A program made the position numbers and the translations under genes. The notes beneath the pieces were generated by a model. That model was given only the letters and a program-made list of their open reading frames with translations, had not been told where the DNA came from and did not search any database. Positions 11,720-22,800 of a stretch of DNA of 64,000 bases are shown piece after piece. Each line of letters opens with the position of its first letter. Position 1 is the first letter of the stretch. Source of the stretch: Trichostrongylus colubriformis. Taxonomy: Eukaryota > Nematoda > Chromadorea > Rhabditida > Trichostrongylidae. The stretch lies in the NCBI GenBank assembly GCA_963978905.1, contig OZ022256.1:35822001-35886000 (forward strand). Reading direction: 5' to 3'.

Positions 11720-12280
11720 TGAAGACACCGGAAGGGGTAATTCGGCAGATTTGGCAGATTTCAAATTTGTGCAATATGAAACCAGTCTTGCTCAGCAGAA
11801 CCGTAGAGAAAGAACGAAAATGGCGAAAAATTAGAGAACGAACGAAGTGAAACCTGCAAAAAAAAATCAGAAATAGGTATCCGAAAACCCCTTCTCTCCT
11901 GCGCCCCTCTGCGTCACTAGCTGGAGTTAGTTTGCAGACCAGCGGAGAGGCCAAGTCATCCACCCGCAAACGTTGTCCCGCCCTCCCCGGCAACTCGCCG
12001 GCTGATGAACTGCAGAATGACACGCCGTGCAGCGGGATCGTGATAATCCCCCTCACCTCCCCCGTTGCCTTCAAGTGCCTTTTTCTTGATGGCAGCGTTG
12101 AGTAGAGTGGTGCCATTCAGACCGAGAACCCGTGTTGCGGCGTCCGGCGAGCGACGCGATCAGTGCAAGCTGCGCGCCGTATTCTTTGGGTTCTAAGGCA
12201 GTAACGTTGCCTTGACGCATTATTTTAGACGTTGTCCTCATGGGCCCAACTGATTCGGTGCCTGTAGCTGAACCCATTGT
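11720..12280. repeat. GC-rich unplaced repeat block with GAAGACACCGGAAGGGG end
   Basis: The block opens GTGAAGACACCGGAAGGGGT, the terminal motif shared by the elements at 14428, 23286 and 58669. The interior is GC-rich with frames lacking known domains, and I could not find its matching right end. Confidence 0.4.
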
Positions 12281-13482
12281 GTCGCACTCGAAATTTCTGA
12301 CCTAATGCCATACACCTCGCAGAATAGATTTCGACTAAATAGGTAGGAGGACATAGCTTCTTAACTCTATTATTTACCACAAGACCATTATCTCGATTAA
12401 TTAATTAGCCTTGAGAACTAATTAAAAAAACTAATTTTAAAATTAAAAAAAAAACTAAATGACTAAAAAAACTTCAAAAAGGCATTGATAGAAAGTTGAT
12501 CCATCAAAAAACCTCGTTCGGCAAAGCAGCACACGCATAATCTTAACATCATGCGAGGTTTCAAGAAGAGAGAACTTGGAGAATTAGCCTTAAGACATTT
12601 TCCATTTTGTGCGAGCTTTCATAGAAACGAGGTCTCTGCTGATAGCGGATTGTCTTTTGTGAAATGCACTTCCCGCATCAGTTCTTATCATGATATTTTC
12701 GGTTGTTTACCTTTTTGAGCTATGGAGCGCGTTCCCCTTCAGGGTGTAGTGTACGTTTCGTGCTGCAGCTAAGTAGCGAAGTTGTCGATCAGGTTTATGT
12801 TGGTTGCTGTTTGGCTTCCAATGTTGCGGAGGAGTCATGTTTCTAAGTCTCGAGATCAAGATTATGTTCGCCTACCCTAGCGCATCACTTTCTTCTTGCA
12901 GTGAGGCGGATTCAGGTAGATACGATCTCCGTGTATGGATTCTTTGTCCAGAACGGCTCAAATGGTCACAATTCCAGTCAACCCACAAGCATTTGGTTTT
13001 CTAAATATCTGTAGTGGGAGCGCAGGCTGAATTGCTAATGTCATCTAAGGCCCTACCTAAGGTCCTTGGAAAGATCGTTGAAATTTTGGGTATTGATGGT
13101 TTTTCCTTATTGTGACCATTTTCGAAATGTTAAGTGTTTTCGTTTCCCACTTTCCAGTATAGACGTTCTTAAACACTCAAGAGCAGGCTCATTTCCTTTC
13201 TTTTGCCTGGGTACGTTCTTATTAGTTTGTAGCCTGCAGCTCCATTTCCATGAAATGTAGTTCTCAAGCTCGGACTTTTCGGTACCGATTCTATGGCCTG
13301 CAGCAAATTTCTCACATTATTGTTTGCCTGAAACCAATCATTGATTCCGATTGCAATCTTCAACTTCGGCCTTTTTTTAGGTTTTGATACCGTCTGCAAG
13401 TTGTTCGCTTGTCATCAGACTTTTAGTATTTGGGGAGCGAACATATTATTTCGTGGCTCAGGCTGACATGACATAGCGGCTG
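12281..13482. other. Intergenic stretch; AT-rich simple sequence at 12390-12490
   Basis: Apart from an AT-rich run (repeated AATTAA and AAAACTAA motifs, 12390-12490) nothing can be supported. No splice-consistent coding exon was found. Confidence 0.4.
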
Positions 13483-13730
13483 ATGGGGTGGGGGTCGAAT
13501 GGTCGAACTTTCGCTCCGCGGCGTCGCACTCGCGGCGCCGTCAGTACGAGTCATTTGCAATTCCGCTCAAGACGCAATGGGCTGGTACCGTGAATCAAAG
13601 ATTGCAGTTTGGAAGTTTGCAAGTTCGCCTATGTAGTTGTTGTTGCTGTTTTAACAGATAAGGTTGCAAACGACGCGCACTCCGCGCCGCGGGCGGCTGC
13701 GCGAAAATTTGACCAATCGACCTCCACCCC
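13483..13730. mobile_element. MITE, GGGGTGGGGGTCGA family, short copy
   Basis: Ends are ATGGGGTGGGGGTCGAATGG and the inverted TTGACCAATCGACCTCCACC. About 110 bases of the left arm match 40343-40452 and the right end matches 40785-40890 in order, including the CAATGGGCTGGTACCGTGAA block. This 248-base copy lies immediately upstream of transporter gene 1. Confidence 0.85.
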
Positions 13731-13811
13731 GGCTTATGAAGCTTGCAGACAAATACTATGTGTCAGGAAAGTAGGGGTGAAGCCTAATTAGGTATAGAAA
13801 ATAATTGATGT

Positions 13812-13822
13812 GTAATTTTCAG
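13812..13822 (+). promoter_or_regulatory. Probable spliced-leader (trans-splice) acceptor of transporter 1
   Basis: GTAATTTTCAG directly precedes the first recognisable exon. The exon (from 13823) is in frame and has no upstream ATG before 13871, so this site is either a spliced-leader addition site or the acceptor of an intron after an unseen short 5' exon. Inference from nematode gene structure. Confidence 0.45.
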
Positions 13823-13870
13823 GCTACTCGTATTACGATTTCATACGAGAGGTCAGAATCATCGAGTAAA

Positions 13871-16800
13871 ATGCGTACGGCCATTCTCATATGGTTGACT
13901 CTTCAAAACAGCATTCACACGCTACTGATTCGGTATATGCATGTTTATACTCACTTGTTAAGCAGTTTACTCTCCTGTTTTTTGTTTTTGGGAAATATGG
14001 GTGGTTCCGAATTTCTAAAAGAATGTTCGAGAAGAAAAAGATTACATTTCGAAAGTTACTACAAGGATGCTGAGTTATGGGCAAAAGCTTCGGTGCCGGA
14101 CGGGACTCGAACCCGCACTTCATCCTTTCCGGGGATATGTGCTAATCCATTACACTACCGACACCACCTTCACCTTAACTCAGCTTTCTGAATGGTATAT
14201 TTACCATAGCTTATCAGCACTCACACGTATAACGTGTTGAGTCGGTTGGCCAATATCGGCATCGAACCGTGAAGCTGAAAGCTTTAGTAATGATTTTGAT
14301 ATTTTTAATTTTTGATAACTGCTGTTTATCAAAACGGCGATAAACAGCAGTTATCAAAAATTAAAAATATCAAAATCATTACATTTCGAGTTTCTCCGAC
14401 TTTCTAGGTGTAAGAATTGTGGGCGCTTTAATGAACAGGAAGGGGCCCGCAACAAGAGGAACATGCAAAGAAATGACCATTTTGTAACGAACACTGAAGG
14501 TTAGAAGCGATAAGTGAAAAAACCCGGATTCAAAAGCGTTCGCATCCCATTCGCATCAACACACTGTCTTTCCGAATTGTCTGCTGTAGGAGACAGGGCC
14601 GCGTGCCAACGTTAGTTGTAGAACCTGACTTCCAGCGCAGTGGAGTGGACATTCCCAACTACACTAGCATTCATGTAAGTACATCTAGAAACAATATAAG
14701 AAATAACAAAGGAATTATAAAAGGAAAAACAAATTCTTAATAGAAGCATCTCCTCTTGGCACCATGCCAAGGCGTCAAATTGGCGAGTTTGTGCAGTGGC
14801 GGCCACTTAAACTCGTGCGAACCATGTCTGTTCTACCGTAAGCCAAAATTGCCCCCTTCCGGTGTCTTCAAGAAGCGAGTCAAATGTTCAGGAATGGTGC
14901 TCACTGGTGGATCCTTTAGTATACCTTGTAAATATAGCTACCAATCGGAATCGCAGAGGCGTTCGAACTGGGTTGATCATCTTCTCGAGGAAGTTTTCAG
15001 TTTTTATTATACGATCTCTTAAATAGTCTCCAAATAAGCATACCTCCTGCTGCAGATGGCATACTCTTTGAATGAGGGGGAGTGGGTCTTGTCTGCTTAG
15101 TTTAATAGTTAAATATCTTTTTTAGTATTTGATGAAGAGAAGCTACGGGTATGAAGACAATGTCATTATCAAATACGATTATGCGTGTCGATTAAAACTT
15201 ACCAGAATACCACCACCATTTTTACGTGCAAGTCGTCACCGTTGTACATTGCAGAATAACTTGTCATTCAGCCGATTCACTCAGGCCACGGTCATACTCA
15301 CCGCCGGCAGGGCGTGGCTGCGTTCACAAGCAGGGAGGGAGGATGGCACGGGGAAGTGTAGAGAGGATGCAGGCAACGAGGCAGGGTGGCTCAGACGGAG
15401 ACGCAGAGATACGCAGTCACGCCCTGCCGCCGGCACCGCAAAATGACCGTGTCCTCAGTTGCTGTCGCCCCAGACAGCTGACACCAGTTAAGGAGGCTGC
15501 CAGACTGCGATTCTGCGGTGACGGGGCTCCGCATGCGAAGTTGCAACAATGGAAGATCTGATGGTCGTAGTGTCGCGTGCGGAAGCGCGACGCCGCAAAT
15601 CGCAAAATGGCGAGAAGGTGGCCTAAAGCTGCCGTCGAACTTCGCGGTTTTGCGAATTTGCGATTCTGCGACTTTGTGGTGTCGCCTCTCCACACGCGAA
15701 GTTGCGGCATTGCCAATCTCAGGTCGTAATATCGCATGCGTGGGCGCGACGCCGCAAAATTGCAAAAACGCAAAATCTCACGGCGCCTCAATCGCCGTCT
15801 GTTGGCTAGGTAGTGATTATACTGACAATGAGGGCATCAATCCTATTCTTCTCTTTTCCTCACCCTATTTTTACCATTTCTTAGTTTAAAGACAGCATTA
15901 GGGGTAATGTGGTAGTGGAGAAATCTCTACAAGAAGTCACTCACATGGTAGTCCTGGGCCTAGGAAGGCTATATTTGGCGAAATCCCGGTGAAAAACGCA
16001 CCTCTGAGCTGTAGAAGCGCTGCAAAACGCCGTAACCGTCCAACTGTTCCGCCCCTTGATACAACGATCCCGCCTCCTGATGACGTAATTCCCGATTGAC
16101 TGGGGTGGGAGCGGCCAAGGAGATGCCGTAGGATCGGAGGTTTTGCGGCGCGCTTTTGCAGTTTTAGCTTGAAACTCACTCAAAAAATAGATGTTGTCAT
16201 ATTTCCAAACATTCCCCTGTGTTAACTTGGCAACATGCCAATGAAAAACTAGATCAGACTACTCCCATCTTGACGGACAGGTCGTCCGCGTCGAGAATCA
16301 ACAGTGGAAACAGGGTCCTATTTCTCGGGTTTTGGGCCATCTCCATCCGTTTTTTCTCCACTATCCTGTTACTAGGCATCTCGACTTTCATATGCACTAC
16401 TTCTTTTACTATTCTTTCGACTTTCCCCTAATGCTGCCTTTAAACCACGCGATAATCAGATTAGTGAATTACTTTCTTGGGTCAAATAGGACCTTGGTTG
16501 ACTGCTCAGAACGCACCTTTGTTGCCGCTGCACGGTGCACCCTCACGGTGTTATGCCTGTTTGAACACCACCGAGCCATGCCCACCTAATCAAATCACAC
16601 CTGGTCGCAAACGAACAATTTCCAATGTGGGAGCTGCTTTCATCATCGAAGTGGTTGTTTCATCGAATTACCTTATCTTATAGCAAGTTTCTTCCTCCAG
16701 GTGAGTGCCACGTTGGAGAATTGCGCGTCTAAGGCCAGTGTGATTTTGTTGGGCGGGCGTGGCTCGGCTGTATTCGAGAAGGCACTACACCGTGAGGGTG

Positions 16801-19800
16801 CACCGCGCAGCCAACAAGAAGTGCAGCGTGAAGTTATCCAGGGGCCTACTTGCCCCAGAAAGTAAGCCACTGATTTGATTATCGCGTGGTGTGCCTTTGA
16901 GCAGGTTTTGGGCTTTTTAGGTGGTTGCACTATAAAACTTTGAAATCATATGTGCTATTCGTCGATCAGCATGCAATCATAAGCGCCTCTTTTTATATCA
17001 ACTCGCGCAGTTCACCCATTTTACGGACACATCATGAAATGTAAACAATGCATGTTGCGTAGTTTTTATGAGAGGAGTGTACTTCAAAATCATTGTATTA
17101 TGAGAGTTCAACAGCGTTCATGGCTGCTACTTATATTCTTTTGAAGTAAGCTACGCTTTCTGACCCCATACTTTAGGTATTCTCGTGCTCGAGAGGTGGA
17201 ACATATGTTCCTGTCGACAGTGGCAGTATTCTTCACGGAAGTTATGAAATGTGTTGTATGTCTTGGCATAATTTTCAAGGAAGAAACGCCTTCTAGGTTT
17301 GCTTGGTGTTTTTAGTGGAGGATTTCTCTTTCACACACTTCGAATGTAAAATCTTCTTCTGGGCTAGTATAACAATGAGAAATAGTTAAATATTCAGGTT
17401 TTTTGGAGTCCTTATGGATCAGGTTGTGCGGCAGCCTTACGACACTTTGAAAGTTTGTGTACCAGCGATGGTGTACATCGTGCAAAATAACTTGTTTTAT
17501 ATTGCTGCATCACATCTTGATGCTGCTACATTCATGGTAGGCTTTTTTTTTTGCGTTTTATGCTTCGAGCTTTAAAAAAGAACTTCTCGGGCTTTACCAG
17601 ATGGAGGGTGGCACTGCGTCATAAGCGCACAATTCAAAGAAGTTGGCAGTTAAGTCAGGCGCAGCCGAACAGATTATATGTGGGTGTTTCCTGTAGGTCT
17701 TAATCTTAGCAAAAGAAGAAGTGAAACTCATGTTTGTAGTTAGGTTCCATAGCAATTTCCATAGGAGCTCTACATACTGATGTCAATAATGTTTCGGTCA
17801 TTGGTTTGACTACGGTGAAGGTGAAGCAATGAGATAACCCATTTCCTATCTCGAATCCGCAGCAGGCGAGTCAAGCAAGGTGCTCCACCTTCACCTAAGT
17901 TAAACAACAGCTTCAGGGGTCGCGTGGTGGTTAGGAACTTGTTAGCTTTGTTCACAAGTTCCTTACCACTTTGACCAATCTTCGTTTTCTATTTTTTTTT
18001 TTGTTGTCGGTAGGAGATGATTAAGTGGGAGATGGCACTTACGTGTGTTAAAGCTTGTTAGTATAGAATTCGAGCTTTTACAAGGAAGGTCCATGAGGGC
18101 ATGGTGAGCTTATCTGAAATAATTTTTTGTCTTGAGGGTTCACATACATGGAACAAAAGCCGGTGTCCAATTCGAGTAAGTGGTTCTGTGGGGTCCAAAA
18201 ATGAGTTATTAGTCGCTTGAAAGGATGCAATTTTGGTCAGTTTCTTTTAGTGCTTCTTAGCTAGCAGTTTCGGCCACTCTTTCCGACCCTGCATCAAACC
18301 AATGCGAAATGAATCTGAAAACATAGCGTATGCACGGGGCAAAGCAAGTGCAGAGATCTGATGGCTGAATGGATAGCGGGGTGAACCTCCATTTCGAAGG
18401 CAGGAGATGTTCATGGTTTTGTTCCCCTTAATTGCAACAGTTTTGCATTTTTGTTTTTTGAATTTTCACTGTTCAGCGCTAAACTGTTTGTGCTCATGCA
18501 ATTTTCAACGCTAGCGGACCAAATCGACCCCATTTGCAAGTTTTCAGTGGCCAACATGTTTGGACCCATCGGCCCCCTAACACTCAGGCCAAGCATTTCA
18601 TGTAAAGCTAGTGTGATATTTATGCTCACAATCAGCAGACCGAGTAGCCAGTTGGAGGCATCGCATTGGGATTTTGACTCAACCTCGAAACCGTGGAGGG
18701 GACATAAATACATGGTCACTTTTTGATACCTTCCACGCAAACTGCACCTAGCAACGCCATGCAATGATAAAGAAGTGGCAAATATTCCCTGACATTGGTT
18801 AACAACCTCTTTTCGTTGAGTATTTTGAACTGTGGTAGTAGTATTAGGTCGGACAAAAAAGTTCGCGCTGTTCTTTACATGGACTATTTCGCTTGGATTT
18901 TCGCTGCTAAGTTTCGCGACTTCTCATATTGTGTGGGTACTCCTTTGTAGAAAATTCTGCCCTTTCATCCACATATAAGGAGGGGAGCTTTACAAATCTA
19001 CGTCAAGAGAGTGAATGGTCCAAAATGATGCATACTTTGGTCACCTCTCATGGCCTATCGCAAGCGCAGACTGCCAAAATTCTGCGAGCCATTGCGAGCG
19101 AGTCCTATTACGTATCGGTGCAACCTTTGATCAAAAAAACCCGAGTAAGGCTCACCAGAAATACGCTCTCCTACATTGAACAAGTAAGATCCCAGCGCTT
19201 ACTGCGGTGCCGCCAAGAGTCCCATATCCGAAGATTAGCAATCCAAGAACTGCACAAAACAAGGTGCGGAAGCTCCGCTTCATTTCTTGTAAATTCTGTA
19301 TGTGCCCAATACGGATCACTACTTCTTGGCGCTCCGAAGCATCTCCCAGAAGAGATATATTCCGAAGATAATAAGGATGTCAAAATCGCCTTCCAGCAGT
19401 TCTCAGACTCAAGTAAAAAATTTGAATAAAAATGGGATCTGTGGTGTGGATGTAGGGAATTGTTTCTTAATTCTAATGTTTTTTTTTGTTATTTAATCGA
19501 TTGAGTATGATCTGCCAACATGGGGCATTACAAAACGGCGGATATTTTTTGAGACCTCAGAGTATTGATGTTCGCCCAAGTTTTCAAACTTCCGTCAAAA
19601 TCTCTATTAGACTGGAAACTTGTCCCTTAGGGTCATTGGACCTCCGAGCATGGATATGTCACGCGCTTTCTCGGAAAAGGTCGGTTCCCGTGTTATGACC
19701 GCTGACAGTTCCAAACACATCAGTTATCAAATAACAAAAAAAAATAAGATTTGCGATACCCTGGCAGACTGAAAATATTGGGTTGAGGAATAAGTCCCCG

Positions 19801-22800
19801 CGGTTTTTTAAACCCCGTTTTTCACATTGTTCCCTCCGTCTTTCGACGAAGCTTATATATGTTTTCGATAGAGCTTTTTCTGCTCTACAAAATGCTCGTA
19901 TCTGTTTTTTGATTCCTTCGACTACCTAATATTTATGAGGTTTGGAAGTGAAAGTAGCTGAAGGCAAAAAACTGGCACTTGCGCACCTCATCTTTCTCGT
20001 CTGCCATCGAGTTAAAAAAAATTGATGTGTATATGGTTCGATAGAGCTTTCTCAGCTCTACAAAATGGTACTACTTATTATTCAAATCGCTCAACTTTTT
20101 GCTGTTTTTAAGACTCACAAATGCAGTACTCGCAAAAGTGTGCACTTTCGTTATCTCCTCTTCCTCGCCTACCATCGAGATTGGAGAGGATGTCATTATG
20201 TGCATTCGATAGAGCTCTTTTTGCTCTACAAGATGATACCACTCTTCTTTTGTATCCTCTCACATTTTAGCATGTAGGCATAAACTTCCACCTGTTTTTC
20301 AATTCAAAATTGCATAATGAATATGAATTTCTTTGGCAGATTGTTTTGTGTTATTCGATAGAGCTCTTTTCGCTCTACAAGATAGTGTTCATGGTTTTTG
20401 TTCGAATTAATTTTTGCTATTTTTTAGATCATTTTAAAATCGACGAAATCGAGCATTTTCGACACATCTGGTCGAAAATGCTCGATTTCGTCGATTTTAA
20501 AATGATCTAAAAAATAGCAAAAATTAATTCGAACAAAAACCATGAACACTATCTTGTAGAGCGAAAAGAGCTCTATCGAATAACACAAAACAATCTGCCA
20601 AAGAAATTCATATTCATTATGCAATTTTGAATTGAAAAACAGGTGGAAGTTTATGCCTACATGCTAAAATGTGAGAGGATACAAAAGAAGAGTGGTACCA
20701 TCTTGTAGAGCAAAAAGAGCTCTATCGAATGCACATATTGACATCCTCTCCAATCTCGATGGTAGGCGAGGAAGAGGAGATAACGAAAGTGCACACTTTT
20801 GCGAGTACTGCATTTGTGAGTCTTAAAAACAGCAAAAAGTTGAGCGATTTGAATGATAAGTAGTACCATTTTGTAGACCTGAGATAGCTCTATCGAACCA
20901 TATACACATCCATTTTTTGTCCTCGATGGCAGTTGAGAAAGATGAGGTGCGCAAGTGCCAGTTTTTTGCCTCCAGCTACTTTCACTTCCAAACCTCATAA
21001 ATATTAGGTAGTCGAAGGAATCAAAAAACAGATACGACCATTTTGTAGAGCAGAAAAAGCTCTATCGAAAACATATATAAGCTTCGTCGAAAGACGGAGG
21101 GAACAATGTGAAAAACGGGATTTGAAAAAACCGCGGGGACTTATTCCTCAACCCAATATTTTGTTTGTAGTTTGCATGTACGGTCATACACGAACTCAAA
21201 AGGGCAGAAAATGGACAATCGCGAAAATTTGTCAGGGGATCGAACCATCAGCCATATCAACCATTTTCCGGAATTTCCAAATCAATTCAGCCAAATTTGA
21301 CACTGGTTTAGTTTAATGTTCGAGTCCCTATGGAGATCCGTTCTAAAAAGCTCTCCATGTCTTGTGGGCCTTGTTAGTTGGCTCAGTTGGATCAAATATT
21401 ATGGTGATAAAATGTGTTATTTTTGCGCTTACGCCCAAAAACTGTAAAACATACGATTCTACTCGTGATCGACCTTTCCGCTGATGGTGTACGATTCCTG
21501 AATAATTGTTCCTGTACATGCAGCCTATCGAATACTAAAATTTTAAAAGACTTGTAATTCTCTCATTTTTTGTGGGTGGAGGATCACCGAACCCTATTCA
21601 GTAGACATCCTGTACAATGGGACAATCACACATTGAAATGCTACTACTAGACGATCGCAAGGCGCTCTCGAAAAAAGTGTCGAGCAGGCTCAAATCACGT
21701 CTTTCTGAAAAGCATACGATTTGAAATTCGCAAATGATTTCAGTCCCACTTCAGTTGAAGTCATCGTCACATTGTGCGAGAATCTAAACAGCTTTCATGA
21801 ACCCGTATTTGATTGGATCTCAGTTCCTTTCCGCCGACTATCCGGACTGGGAGCAACCAAAAGCATCAATCTGAGATGGCTTATCGTTCGTCTTTTGCAG
21901 ATAACATCTCAGCTGAAAATATTCACCGCTGCAATTTTCACAGTCATCATACTCAAGAGATCGCTAACACGTGCACAATGGTTAGTTAGGAGGAGACAAA
22001 GGGGAGGCAATCATCTAGCATTATTGTATGTAACCTTCTTTTTTCAAGGATCGCCTTAGTTGTACTCTTTGTTGGGGTTTCTTTGGTGCAACTGCAGTCT
22101 GCTGGTGCTGAATCAACAGGACTGGATGGGCAGCGGCCTATAGTTGGTGAGAGATTAGGAAATGTTTCGCTTTTTGCCTTTATAATTATTCAGTTTGCGA
22201 GAACATAGTGGGCAGAGTGAAGGAGGGGATAACGGGAGTTCTTAAAGAAAATAATACATGATGACGGCTGGTTTTGAAAAAGATCCATTTTGCTTATGTG
22301 ATCAGTGTTTCTATAGAAGCTGCGGTTAGTAGTGTTCGTTGGGAAGCATTTGCTTTTCGTCATGCTCTAAATCAAAGTAGGTAGATAGGGCGTACAGCAT
22401 CGATGATATCTTCGTGCTGTGATTCGACTCACATTCGAAATCGCAGAGGCACTCGCTCTTTGGAGTGTGTGCTGTTAGGACCGAAAATTCTCGTCGCATG
22501 GTTAGTTGAGTCATAAAGCGATAACAATGCTCTGCGCCTTGTTTCTGGTGTAATCGCATCAATATCCAACAAATACGGCGAACCTAGATCGCACCCATCG
22601 CGTCGCGCGCCGAATCGCCCCGCGAATCTTCGGTTTAGTTGTTCATACTCGATCTCTGCGCGTACCATGCTAGTTGATGTTTGATCCGATTTTTGCTGTT
22701 GTGGACATTTTAATGACATTTGAGGTGCTCAGTAGTGAGCTTTAGCTAACCTGAATAGCCTTCCCTTTTCCCCTGAAGGATGACTCTGAACAAGGGCACT

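Noticed and set aside
15391..15889. Three overlapping ~124-codon frames
   Set aside because: They cover GC-periodic tandem units and a MITE end; no domain and no splice logic.
18357..18425. tRNA-like segment (TGGCTGAATGGATAGCGGGG followed by a possible anticodon arm)
   Set aside because: The D-arm-like part is good but there is no B box (the expected GGTTCGAATCC is replaced by TGGTTTTGTTCCCC) and no pairing acceptor stem.
20310..20624. Identical 66-codon open frames on both strands
   Set aside because: They are the two arms of the foldback palindrome, not a conserved peptide.
22429..22719. Minus-strand 96-codon frame rich in arginine, in intron 5 of transporter 1
   Set aside because: No recognisable domain, no splice partner, and GC-rich composition only at 22560-22640; not enough to call a gene.
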